From NCBI GenBank assembly GCA_015522865.1, contig WALN01000027.1:1-28252 (forward strand): 28,252 nt of DNA, in the 5' to 3' direction. The DNA comes from Microcaldota archaeon. Its GTDB lineage: Archaea > Micrarchaeota > Micrarchaeia > Norongarragalinales > WALN01. The notes under the pieces were generated by a model. It had not been told where the DNA came from and ran no database searches. It was given only the letters and a program-made list of their open reading frames with translations. This document shows, one piece after another, positions 22,676-28,252 of the stretch (position 1 is its first letter; the number at the start of each line of letters is the position of its first letter). A program made the translations under genes and the position numbers.

Positions 22676-23068
22676 ATGGCAAAAAGAAGCAAGCTCAGGC
22701 CAATATTGACATTTGTTGGTGCATTAAAACCGCCGGTTGGAAAAGAGCATATAAATTCCCCTGTCGAAGATTCATACGGTGTGAGGGTGACTAATCTCTC
22801 GGGCGGCGATGGCAATCTTTTTTTCGATATTGAAGGAAAAAAGCAGAACCTTCAAAAGGCGAAGGAGAGCATAATTAAAACATTTAAAGAAATGGGGAAG
22901 GTAAAACAAAGCGGCCGCAGCTTTTTTATGGACAGGCCGATAGAGATGAAGGTTGGAGACAAACACTTTCATATCGACTATTCAGAACATCCAGATAAAA
23001 GGAAAATAGAGAAACATGTTCTTAGACTGAATGATTTGTACAAACGTAGAAGAGAGCTCTTGCGATAA
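22676..23068 (+). CDS. Basic hypothetical protein
   Basis: I do not recognise this 130-aa Lys/Arg-rich protein. It starts MAKRSKLRPILTFVGALKPP, has a YGVRVTNLSGGDGNLFFDIEG strand-rich segment, a KAKESIIKTFKEMGKV helix, a short HFHIDY element and a basic C-terminal helix ending KRRRELLR. It has no signal peptide or membrane segment. Composition would fit a nucleic-acid or ribosome-associated protein, but no motif shows this. I chose ATG 22676 because the TATA box sits at leaderless spacing; a TTG two codons upstream is less likely. Flanked by tRNA-Ile and the lytic transglycosylase gene. Confidence 0.6.
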   Translation: MAKRSKLRPILTFVGALKPPVGKEHINSPVEDSYGVRVTNLSGGDGNLFFDIEGKKQNLQKAKESIIKTFKEMGKVKQSGRSFFMDRPIEMKVGDKHFHIDYSEHPDKRKIEKHVLRLNDLYKRRRELLR

Positions 23069-23070
23069 TA

Positions 23071-23080
23071 CTATATATTT
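23071..23080 (+). promoter_or_regulatory. TATA box for the lytic transglycosylase gene
   Basis: CTATATATTT lies 19-28 nt before ATG 23099, supporting that start rather than the ATG at 23126 and indicating native archaeal expression of the gene. Confidence 0.5.
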
Positions 23081-23098
23081 TGTCTTCCAACTAATTAT

Positions 23099-24151
23099 AT
23101 GCGGCTCTTTAGACAAAGAGAAAGTATGTGGAGGAAGTTTTTTGGTGCTTTTGCAGTCTATTCTGCGCTTTCTTTCTCACCCCTTTCCTTAAAGGCCGCC
23201 CCGCCTTTAGCTAAATCAGTTTCTAATTATGTTGCGCACGTATTAAAGGCGGATTCTCTGAAACTTCCTGCGGAAACCGCCTTGACGAGGACTCATTGGT
23301 TTTCTACATATTATCTCCGTTCTGGAAAAGGACACCATGTAGATCCACTTTTACTCGCCTCTATGGATGCTACTGAAACAGCTGGTGGCATCTATGCCCC
23401 CTCTGATGCTGGAGCAACAGGAGTGGCGGCATTCCTACAAAAGACCGGAAAATCACTTGGGTTGAGAATAGATTCGATTGTTGATGAGCGTTTAGACCCT
23501 GAGAAAGCTATAGGCGCGCAGGCAAGATTTTCCAGGTATTATTTCAAGAGATTTAAAGAAGCATACCTTGCCTTGGCTGCCTATAATTTAGGAGAAACTA
23601 AATTAAGAAAGTTGATTAAAAAGCACGGAAGAAACTGGGAAATACTTGCGGACTATCTACCTAAAGAGACAAGAGAACATGTAATCAAAGTTCTTTCTCT
23701 TTGGAGTATTCAAATGCACTACCCATATTTCAGAAAGAAATACAATTTTTTGGTTTTAGAACTCCCAAATTATGCGTATTTGAGAGAGAAATTTGCATAT
23801 AAGAAGCGAGTTGACGGAAAATCACTTGAGGAGATTGCAAGAAAGTATAAAATAAAAAAAGGGCTTTTAGAATTCCTCAATCCTGCGGTAAAAAACAGCA
23901 AAAAAAGAATTTCTGATTATGAGTTGTTTATACCCAAAAAGGAAAATGTCAAGGATTTAGAGGCACATATGAAATCATTTGAGAATTATAATTGGAAAGA
24001 CGCGGCTGCCTCTGTTTCTATGCTTCGAAGAGTTGCAAATGCTAATAAAAGAATAGAGAAAAAGAAAGGAGATTTTTATAAAGTGAGGAAAATAAAATTT
24101 CCGCGAGAGATTAAAGGAACATTTAGAAGGTTGCCCTATTGGAGACCTTAA
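23099..24151 (+). CDS. Secreted MltD-like lytic transglycosylase (GH23) with LysM-like domain
   Basis: The 350-aa protein has a basic N-terminus and hydrophobic signal peptide (about 12-33, LKAAP cleavage region). The SLT core spans about 76-205: HHVDPLLLASMDATETAGG with probable catalytic Glu E93, SDAGATGVAAFLQKTGKSLGL (102-122), DERLDPEKAIGAQARF (129-144) and LALAAYNLGETKLRKLI (157-173), the order seen in MltD-type family 1D enzymes. A LysM-like glycan-binding motif follows (about 233-280, VDGKSLEEIARKYKIKK...YELFIPK), then a basic tail. Such enzymes cut the MurNAc-GlcNAc bond of bacterial peptidoglycan, which archaea lack. Likely roles are attack on, or contact with, bacteria, or a retargeted glycan hydrolase. 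Acquisition from bacteria is probable, but base usage looks like that of its neighbours. Confidence 0.85.
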   Translation: MRLFRQRESMWRKFFGAFAVYSALSFSPLSLKAAPPLAKSVSNYVAHVLKADSLKLPAETALTRTHWFSTYYLRSGKGHHVDPLLLASMDATETAGGIYAPSDAGATGVAAFLQKTGKSLGLRIDSIVDERLDPEKAIGAQARFSRYYFKRFKEAYLALAAYNLGETKLRKLIKKHGRNWEILADYLPKETREHVIKVLSLWSIQMHYPYFRKKYNFLVLELPNYAYLREKFAYKKRVDGKSLEEIARKYKIKKGLLEFLNPAVKNSKKRISDYELFIPKKENVKDLEAHMKSFENYNWKDAAASVSMLRRVANANKRIEKKKGDFYKVRKIKFPREIKGTFRRLPYWRP

Positions 24152-24156
24152 CAAAA

Positions 24157-25227
24157 CTAAAACTTTTCCAATATTTTTCCGATCTTCTTATTTAGCTCTT
24201 CCAAGCTTCCGTTGTTCTTTATTACTATATCTGCAAGTTCGATTGTATCCGGGATTGCCTGTGCTTTTTCTCCCATTCCTCCTTTACTTTCTTCTTCCTC
24301 GTGCTTTTTGAACTCCTCAAAATTTTTCACTCCTCCTTCCCTTCCTCTCTTCTTCTCTCTTTCGTATCTCGCTTTTTGTTCTGCTTCAACTGCAATTAGC
24401 ACAAATTTTTCTCCAAGCTCTCCTTTTAGTATTTCAACTTCTATCGGCGTCCTTATAGAGTCAACAACAATCTCCGAGGTCGCGCTCTTCCAGATTTTTT
24501 CAACTGTTCTTTTTGCGAGTATGCCCCCTCCGTATTCTTTTCTCAACTCGTTCCCTACTCTTATTAGATTTTCTCTGTTAATTTCAATTCCTTCTTTTTT
24601 GCATTCCTCTCTGATTTCATCAGAAAGAGAAAAATATTTTGCTTTCTTCTTCTCCTGAATTATCTTTGCAACTGTTGTTTTCCCGCTTCCATTAAAGCCA
24701 GTGAGTCCAATTACTTTTTTCAATTCTTTTATTTCGAACCACGCGGATTTTGCAGGCCCAGCGTACTCTATTATTTTTCCGTCCACATATTTTTCAACTT
24801 TTACTCCCGCCTGCTTCATCATTTTTAGCGACTCCTCATCTGGATACTCCCCGCCGTAAACAACTCTTCTTATCCCCGCATTAATAATCATTTTTCCGCA
24901 GAGGATGCATGGTGAGTCGGTCACGTAAATTGTTGCTCCCTCTGTGCTTACTCCATGTAGCGCACATTGTATAATTGCATTTTGCTCTGCATGCACACCA
25001 GTACATAATTCAGACCTGGTGCCAGAAGGTACGCCTAATTTATCTCTTAAACAGCCTATTTCCGTGCAATGCGGCAAGCCCCTTGGGTTACCATTATAAC
25101 CAGTTGCAATAATTCTTTTGTCCCTTACTAAAACCGCCCCTACCTGCCTTCTTGTGCACGTTGAGCGCGTAGAAACTAGTTTTGCAATTTTCATAAAATA
25201 TTCATCAAAGCTCGGGCGCTTTTCCAT
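24157..25227 (-). CDS. dCMP deaminase fused to a UPF0200/dephospho-CoA-kinase-like P-loop domain
   Basis: Residues 1-160 are a zinc dCMP/cytidine-type deaminase: HAE at 79-81 and PCILC at 106-110, preceded by [12 protein letters not shown] and an extra Cys/His pair typical of dCMP deaminases. It would make dUMP for thymidylate synthesis. From about 170 a P-loop NMP-kinase fold starts: [16 protein letters not shown] (Walker A 177-184), [47 protein letters not shown] and [13 protein letters not shown], matching the archaeal UPF0200 layout. Both active sites look complete. ATG 25227, with GGAG upstream, is preferred to TTG 25236. It converges with the transglycosylase gene (5-bp gap). Confidence 0.88.
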   Translation of the reverse strand: MEKRPSFDEYFMKIAKLVSTRSTCTRRQVGAVLVRDKRIIATGYNGNPRGLPHCTEIGCLRDKLGVPSGTRSELCTGVHAEQNAIIQCALHGVSTEGATIYVTDSPCILCGKMIINAGIRRVVYGGEYPDEESLKMMKQAGVKVEKYVDGKIIEYAGPAKSAWFEIKELKKVIGLTGFNGSGKTTVAKIIQEKKKAKYFSLSDEIREECKKEGIEINRENLIRVGNELRKEYGGGILAKRTVEKIWKSATSEIVVDSIRTPIEVEILKGELGEKFVLIAVEAEQKARYEREKKRGREGGVKNFEEFKKHEEEESKGGMGEKAQAIPDTIELADIVIKNNGSLEELNKKIGKILEKF

Positions 25228-25290
25228 ACTTAGCAATCTCCATTTAACTTAAAATAAGTTGCGATGCTTTTCAGTAATCTATAAAAACTT

Positions 25291-25301
25291 CTTTATATTT
25301 A
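25291..25301 (+). promoter_or_regulatory. TATA-like box for anchored surface protein gene
   Basis: CTTTATATTTA lies 17-27 nt before ATG 25318. A GGTGG just upstream of the ATG (25309-25313) could assist ribosome binding. Confidence 0.35.
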
Positions 25302-25317
25302 TAGCTGTGGTGGATAT

Positions 25318-25776
25318 ATGAAGGAAGTTTTTAGTTTAGGTGTCATGCTAATTTTGCTGGCATCTTTATCGCAGGCAACAATTATACATATCTCTATACA
25401 CAACAAAACACCTAAAATACAAAACGGCGCAATAAGAAGTATTGGGCTTGGAAATGCAGTTCTTATTCCTAACTCAAATAACAAGTTAGTTCTAACACAG
25501 ATTTCGGGAAATTCTGCTGGTTTTGAAGTTCAGGATAGCAGAGGCAATGTGTTGGAATCTTTCGAGTTGGCATCAGGCCAGCAGATACTCAATAAAGTGG
25601 CGGTATTGAATTTGGGCCCAACGAGTAACGGTCAGGTGCAAATATGGGTTGGTTCGGCGCCAAGTCTGCGCTACATGACGCGCGCTTCAGAAGATTTCTT
25701 AAGCGATGGCGTAGCAGTAGGAAGTTTAGTATTTTTTGCGGTGCTTATGCTCGGACTTTGGTATTTCAAAAGATAA
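25318..25776 (+). CDS. Signal-peptide protein with C-terminal membrane anchor
   Basis: The 152-aa protein has an N-terminal signal peptide (about 1-20, ending SQA), a beta-rich, hydrophilic middle (about 21-125) with Asn/Gln/Ser-rich strands and no Cys, and a C-terminal membrane helix (about 131-149) followed by a short KR tail. The architecture is that of a small type-I surface protein. Some segments (NAVLIPNSNNKLVLTQISG) suggest a beta-sandwich. No family is recognised. Divergent from the deaminase fusion; convergent with mrp. Confidence 0.65.
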   Translation: MKEVFSLGVMLILLASLSQATIIHISIHNKTPKIQNGAIRSIGLGNAVLIPNSNNKLVLTQISGNSAGFEVQDSRGNVLESFELASGQQILNKVAVLNLGPTSNGQVQIWVGSAPSLRYMTRASEDFLSDGVAVGSLVFFAVLMLGLWYFKR

Positions 25777-25806
25777 TTTTTTTGTTTTTATAATTTTTTT
25801 TCTTTT
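25777..25806 (+). terminator. T-rich archaeal terminator
   Basis: Three T-runs (7, 5 and 8 Ts) directly follow the stop of the surface protein gene in the 36-bp convergent gap. Archaeal RNA polymerase stops at such oligo-T tracts without a hairpin. Confidence 0.5.
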
Positions 25807-25812
25807 CAACAA

Positions 25813-26523
25813 TTAAATTTTACTTTCAATTTTTTTCCAGATTTCTTCGAGCCCACCAAATTTATATATTTCTCCCTTGTCTGCAAGTTCTGATAATTCT
25901 CTCATGATGGGTATTTGGCCCAGGAAGTTTATGTTGTTCTCTATGCACCAATTTTCTGTTTTTGACTCTCCAAACAAATCAATTCTTTTTTTGCAGTATG
26001 GACATATAGTGTACGCCATATTTTCAACTATGCCGAGAATATTAACATTCATTTCTTTTGCCATCTTTATTTGTTTTTGAACAATCATCCCCACAACCTC
26101 CTGGGGAGAAGTTACAATCACCATCCCATCTAATTTCAGGCTTTGCATTACTGTAAGCGAAGCGTCAGAGGTTCCCGGCGGCAAATCTATAATCAATATG
26201 TCTGCGTCCCAGTTAGTCTGCTCTACAAATTGTTTTATTGTTTTTGAGATAAGTGGGCCCCTCCATATAACTGGCTGTGTTGGACTTTCAAGCAGCATGT
26301 TTGTAGAGAGTATTTGAATGCCGTTCTTTTCTGCCGGCAGTATCTTCCCTTCAACTACTCCTGCTCTTTCATTTATGCCAAACAATTTAGTTATACTTGC
26401 TCCTGTAATATCCGCGTCTAAAATTGCAGTTTTTCTCTTTTTAGATAGATAGCTTGCAAGTAGTGAGGCAACTAACGATTTTCCAACTCCTCCCTTCCCG
26501 CTTCCGACCGCGATATATTTCAT
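25813..26523 (-). CDS. mrp: Mrp/Nbp35-family Fe-S carrier ATPase
   Basis: This deviant-Walker P-loop ATPase carries and transfers 4Fe-4S clusters to target proteins. The 236 residues show SGKGGVGKS (8-16), LDADITGASITKLFG, IIDLPPGTSDASLTVMQ, TSPQEV, VENMAYTICPYC with the CxxC pair that bridges a cluster between subunits, and LGQIPI. No N-terminal DUF59 or MinD-type ferredoxin is fused. It lies 60 nt downstream of the flavoprotein gene on the same strand and may be co-transcribed. It could serve the radical SAM enzyme in this window (inference). Confidence 0.92.
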   Translation of the reverse strand: MKYIAVGSGKGGVGKSLVASLLASYLSKKRKTAILDADITGASITKLFGINERAGVVEGKILPAEKNGIQILSTNMLLESPTQPVIWRGPLISKTIKQFVEQTNWDADILIIDLPPGTSDASLTVMQSLKLDGMVIVTSPQEVVGMIVQKQIKMAKEMNVNILGIVENMAYTICPYCKKRIDLFGESKTENWCIENNINFLGQIPIMRELSELADKGEIYKFGGLEEIWKKIESKI

Positions 26524-26583
26524 ATGCTCACTATTATTTTATTGTTTTTATTTATGCGCTGGGCAGATTTGTATAGTTGAAAA

Positions 26584-27822
26584 CTATTTAACGTTTTCTG
26601 CAGCCATCACTATTGGTTCTGAAAATGGTAGCGGCGTATTCGATGGATGAGCGCAATAATCAAGTTGAGCAATCTCTTCTTTTTTCATTTCTTTTGCAAT
26701 TGCTAATGAAAGCAAATTAATTCTTTCTGCAACTCCTTCCTTGCCCCATATCTGAGCTCCCACTAATTTGTCTTCTTTGTCGAAAATTAATTTTACCGTA
26801 ATTGGTTCTGCTCCTGGATGCATCTGATATTTTGAAAAGGAATTTGCTGTTCCGACCTTGCATTCTCCAGCTTCTTTCTCTGTTTTTCCAACCCTTCCAA
26901 TTGCGTATCCAAAAATGTCAGAAATCATCGCTCCTGTTTCTTTATATCTCTTAGTTTTTACTCCCAGCGCATTTAACGCCGCTGCTTTTCCCTGCATTAC
27001 TGCATTGGTAGCTAATTTTATTCTTGTGTCTGTGCAATCGCCCGCAGCAAAGATATTTTCGTCAGAGGTTTGCATATATTCATTTATTGTGACGCCGTAC
27101 TTCCCCACTTCCAGTCCCGCGTTTTTTGCAAGTTCTGAATTTGCTCTCACTCCTGTAACTGCAATTATAGCATCTGCGTTAATCTCTCCCTTATCTGTAA
27201 TTACTTTCCCTTCTTTAATTTCGAGCGTTTTTGTTGAGAGCATCAAATTAACTTCTTTTTCAATAATTGCTTCAGCTTTTTTTATGAACTCCTCATCATA
27301 CGCGCCCGGAAGGACGGTAGGCATAAGCTCAATTGTTGTAACTTCTTTGCCTATTTTTTTCAATTGGGCTGCAATTTCAACGCCAATTGCTCCCGCGCCA
27401 ATAATTGCTACTTTATTTGCACCAGCTATTTTTTCTTTAATCTTTTTTACATCATCTGCGTCTCTTAATGTGAGCGCATTTTCTATCCCGGGTATTGGAG
27501 GGACCCAGGAACGCGCACCAGTTGCAACGATTAATTTGTCGTAATTTATTTCTTCATTTTCTGTTTTCACGCTTTTTTTGTTTCTGTTAATTTCTTTTAC
27601 TTCGCCATAAACAATATTTATTCCTTTTTCTTTTATCATCTCATCTGGCAATACAGCATCCTCCAACTTCGGCATGCCCGCCAGATTGTATGGAGCTTCA
27701 CATTTTACAAAAACTCCCTTTTCATTTTTTACTAAAATTACATCCACATTTGAATCAATTGATTTTGCAGTAAAAGCAGCAATAACCGCAGCAGGTCCTC
27801 CGCCAATAATTACCAGTTTCAT
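26584..27822 (-). CDS. FAD-dependent CoA-disulfide reductase/NADH oxidase family protein
   Basis: The 412-aa protein has an FAD-binding Rossmann motif GGGPAAVIAA (7-16), the redox-active Cys C41 in KCEAPYNLAG (family form CGxPY), IVATGARSWVPPIPG, the NAD(P)H-binding GAGAIGVEIAAQLK, the AAGDCTD FAD motif and a C-terminal dimerisation domain ending CAHPSNTPLPFSEP. Members reduce CoA disulfide, oxidise NADH with oxygen, or reduce polysulfide; the exact substrate is not visible. I start at ATG 27822 (MKLVIIGGG), since an upstream in-frame ATG at 27870 would add 16 residues not seen in the family and includes the palindromic GCTATATTAATATAG promoter-like region. Confidence 0.88.
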   Translation of the reverse strand: MKLVIIGGGPAAVIAAFTAKSIDSNVDVILVKNEKGVFVKCEAPYNLAGMPKLEDAVLPDEMIKEKGINIVYGEVKEINRNKKSVKTENEEINYDKLIVATGARSWVPPIPGIENALTLRDADDVKKIKEKIAGANKVAIIGAGAIGVEIAAQLKKIGKEVTTIELMPTVLPGAYDEEFIKKAEAIIEKEVNLMLSTKTLEIKEGKVITDKGEINADAIIAVTGVRANSELAKNAGLEVGKYGVTINEYMQTSDENIFAAGDCTDTRIKLATNAVMQGKAAALNALGVKTKRYKETGAMISDIFGYAIGRVGKTEKEAGECKVGTANSFSKYQMHPGAEPITVKLIFDKEDKLVGAQIWGKEGVAERINLLSLAIAKEMKKEEIAQLDYCAHPSNTPLPFSEPIVMAAENVK

Positions 27823-27878
27823 TTTCTCGCCAACTATATTAATATAGCCAATTTTAAAAGCATGTACCATATTTAAAA

Positions 27879-27959
27879 GTGAGAAAATTTAGGTTTGCAT
27901 TCCTGCTTTTTCTAATTGTGTTTGCTCTTGGGATTTTACTGCTCTTTGGATTTATCTAA
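27879..27959 (+). CDS. Possible 26-aa single-span membrane microprotein
   Basis: A GTG-initiated frame encodes a basic start (MRKFRF) followed by an uninterrupted hydrophobic helix (AFLLFLIVFALGILLLFGFI) and TAA. A TATA-like ATATTTAAAA directly precedes it. It lies between the flavoprotein gene and the tRNA-Glu half. Length and composition fit a small membrane peptide, but AT-rich spacer can produce such frames by chance. Confidence 0.25.
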   Translation: MRKFRFAFLLFLIVFALGILLLFGFI

Positions 27960-28013
27960 TTTTTGTTCAATGAGCATAACTAATAAAAGAACGTTGTCTT
28001 TATTCTTTTAGAC

Positions 28014-28053
28014 GCTCCAGTCGTCTAGTCCGGTTAAGGATGTCGGCCTTTCA
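28014..28053 (+). tRNA. 5' half of tRNA-Glu (anticodon UUC)
   Basis: The acceptor 5' strand GCTCCAG (28014-28020), positions 8-9 TC, D stem GTCT/GGAT (28023-28026, 28038-28041) with the AGTCCGGTTAA loop, anticodon 5' stem TCGGC (28043-28047) and loop C-T-TTC-A (28048-28053) identify tRNA-Glu. After position 37 the expected GCCGA stem, T arm and CTGGAGC acceptor strand do not appear in the remaining 199 nt. Either a long intron runs past the window or the tRNA is split between two loci. A TAATAAAAG (27981-27989) could be its TATA box. Confidence 0.75.
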
Positions 28054-28055
28054 AC

Positions 28056-28091
28056 GAAGCCTTTTCTTTCTTGTAAGAAAGAAAAGCCTTC
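28056..28091 (+). other. Long hairpin directly after the tRNA-Glu half
   Basis: Arms 28056-28072 and 28075-28091 are complementary at 16 of 17 positions (one C-C mismatch, 28060 with 28087). With a realistic 6-nt loop this gives a stem of about 15 bp. It starts two bases after the predicted 37/38 boundary, where an intron's inner helix would be. Confidence 0.7.
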
Positions 28092-28252
28092 AGGGAAAAG
28101 AAAGAACAGAATGCAAAAGCCTTTGCACCAGGGAACTTCTTGATGCAACTTCTTTTTAAGAAGTTGCTCAGGGAAAAGAAAGAACAATTTGTGAAAAGCC
28201 TTTGCACAGGAGAACTTCAGAGAAAAAGAACAATTTGTGAAAAGCCTATTGC
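28091..28252. repeat. Tandem imperfect repeat of about 50 bp, three copies, truncated by window end
   Basis: Copies start at CAGGG/CAGAG: 28091-28139, 28169-28218 and 28218-28252 (cut by the window). The first two share an identical 18-mer CAGGGAAAAGAAAGAACA, and all three share GAA(C)A..., AAAAGCCT and a following TTGC; copies 1 and 2 end GAACTTC. Copy 1 contains a small hairpin TGCAAA/TTTGCA (28112-28117, 28122-28127). Between copies 1 and 2 sits a perfect 10-bp hairpin GCAACTTCTT/AAGAAGTTGC (28145-28154, 28158-28167). Confidence 0.75.

Noticed and set aside
26858..27544. 228-codon open frame opposite the flavoprotein
   Set aside because: Antisense shadow of an unmistakable FAD/NAD oxidoreductase, with Ala/Ser/Phe-biased composition typical of such shadows.
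28014..28053. Integration scar (att site) left by an integrase
   Set aside because: Integrases normally duplicate the 3' part of a tRNA, no integrase is present, and the break is exactly at the splice position.
28091..28252. CRISPR array
   Set aside because: Units are contiguous and diverged, without unique spacers of constant length, and no cas genes are near.

Overview
This is an AT-rich, very compact archaeal window, probably from a DPANN-type (small-genome) archaeon. The archaeal call rests on uL11, Spt5, SecE and FtsZ in linked order; the eL30–NusA–uS12–uS7–EF-2 block; a split transketolase; AMP phosphorylase; a tRNA-Ile with a bulge-helix-bulge intron; and TATA elements about 20-30 nt upstream of many starts. 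The DPANN assignment is an inference from compactness and from the secreted Cys-rich/Hint/C25-type proteins. I cannot name the phylum. UGA is an ordinary stop here: nusA, eL30 and others end in it.

Layout. 1-1975: the 3' part of a secreted Gly/Cys-rich protein that runs in frame, through one UGA, into a Hint domain. 1976-3141 (-): an orphan receiver protein with a helical insertion and a helical partner. 3209-5573 (-): ftsZ–secE–spt5–rpl11. 5689-7164 (+): AMP phosphorylase with a divergent signature. 7161-9596 (-): a gingipain-like (C25) secreted protease with a membrane-anchored Cys-rich protein. 9720-16616 (+): a long same-strand run, eL30–nusA–uS12–uS7–EF-2, then nadE–nadC–larC-like. 16642-17189 (+): an RHH/RelE toxin-antitoxin pair. 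17262-19182: a DedA/YqaA-type membrane protein (-), a kinase-like protein with an altered catalytic loop (+) and a small DUF131-type membrane protein (-). 19259-21015 (+): the two transketolase halves. 21005-22357 (-): a radical SAM/SPASM enzyme. 22538-22629: tRNA-Ile(GAU) with a 17-nt intron. 22676-24151 (+): a basic hypothetical protein and a secreted MltD-like lytic transglycosylase. 24157-25227 (-): a dCMP deaminase/P-loop kinase fusion. 25318-25776 (+): an anchored surface protein. 25813-27822 (-): an Mrp/Nbp35 ATPase and a CoA-disulfide-reductase/NADH-oxidase-like flavoprotein. The right edge holds the 5' half of tRNA-Glu(UUC), which breaks at position 37/38 into hairpins and an approximately 50-bp tandem repeat running off the window.

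How the genes work together. Translation and transcription-elongation genes form two conserved blocks. NAD synthesis genes ride at the end of the second block, followed by a LarC-like gene; in the known Lar pathway LarB uses NaAD, the substrate of NadE. The surface inventory (Hint-linked protein, C25 protease, Cys-rich proteins, lytic transglycosylase) suggests investment in cell-surface processing or contact with other cells. Genes are packed with 4-nt start/stop overlaps and convergent overlapping stops. No stretch above 300 bases lacks a feature.
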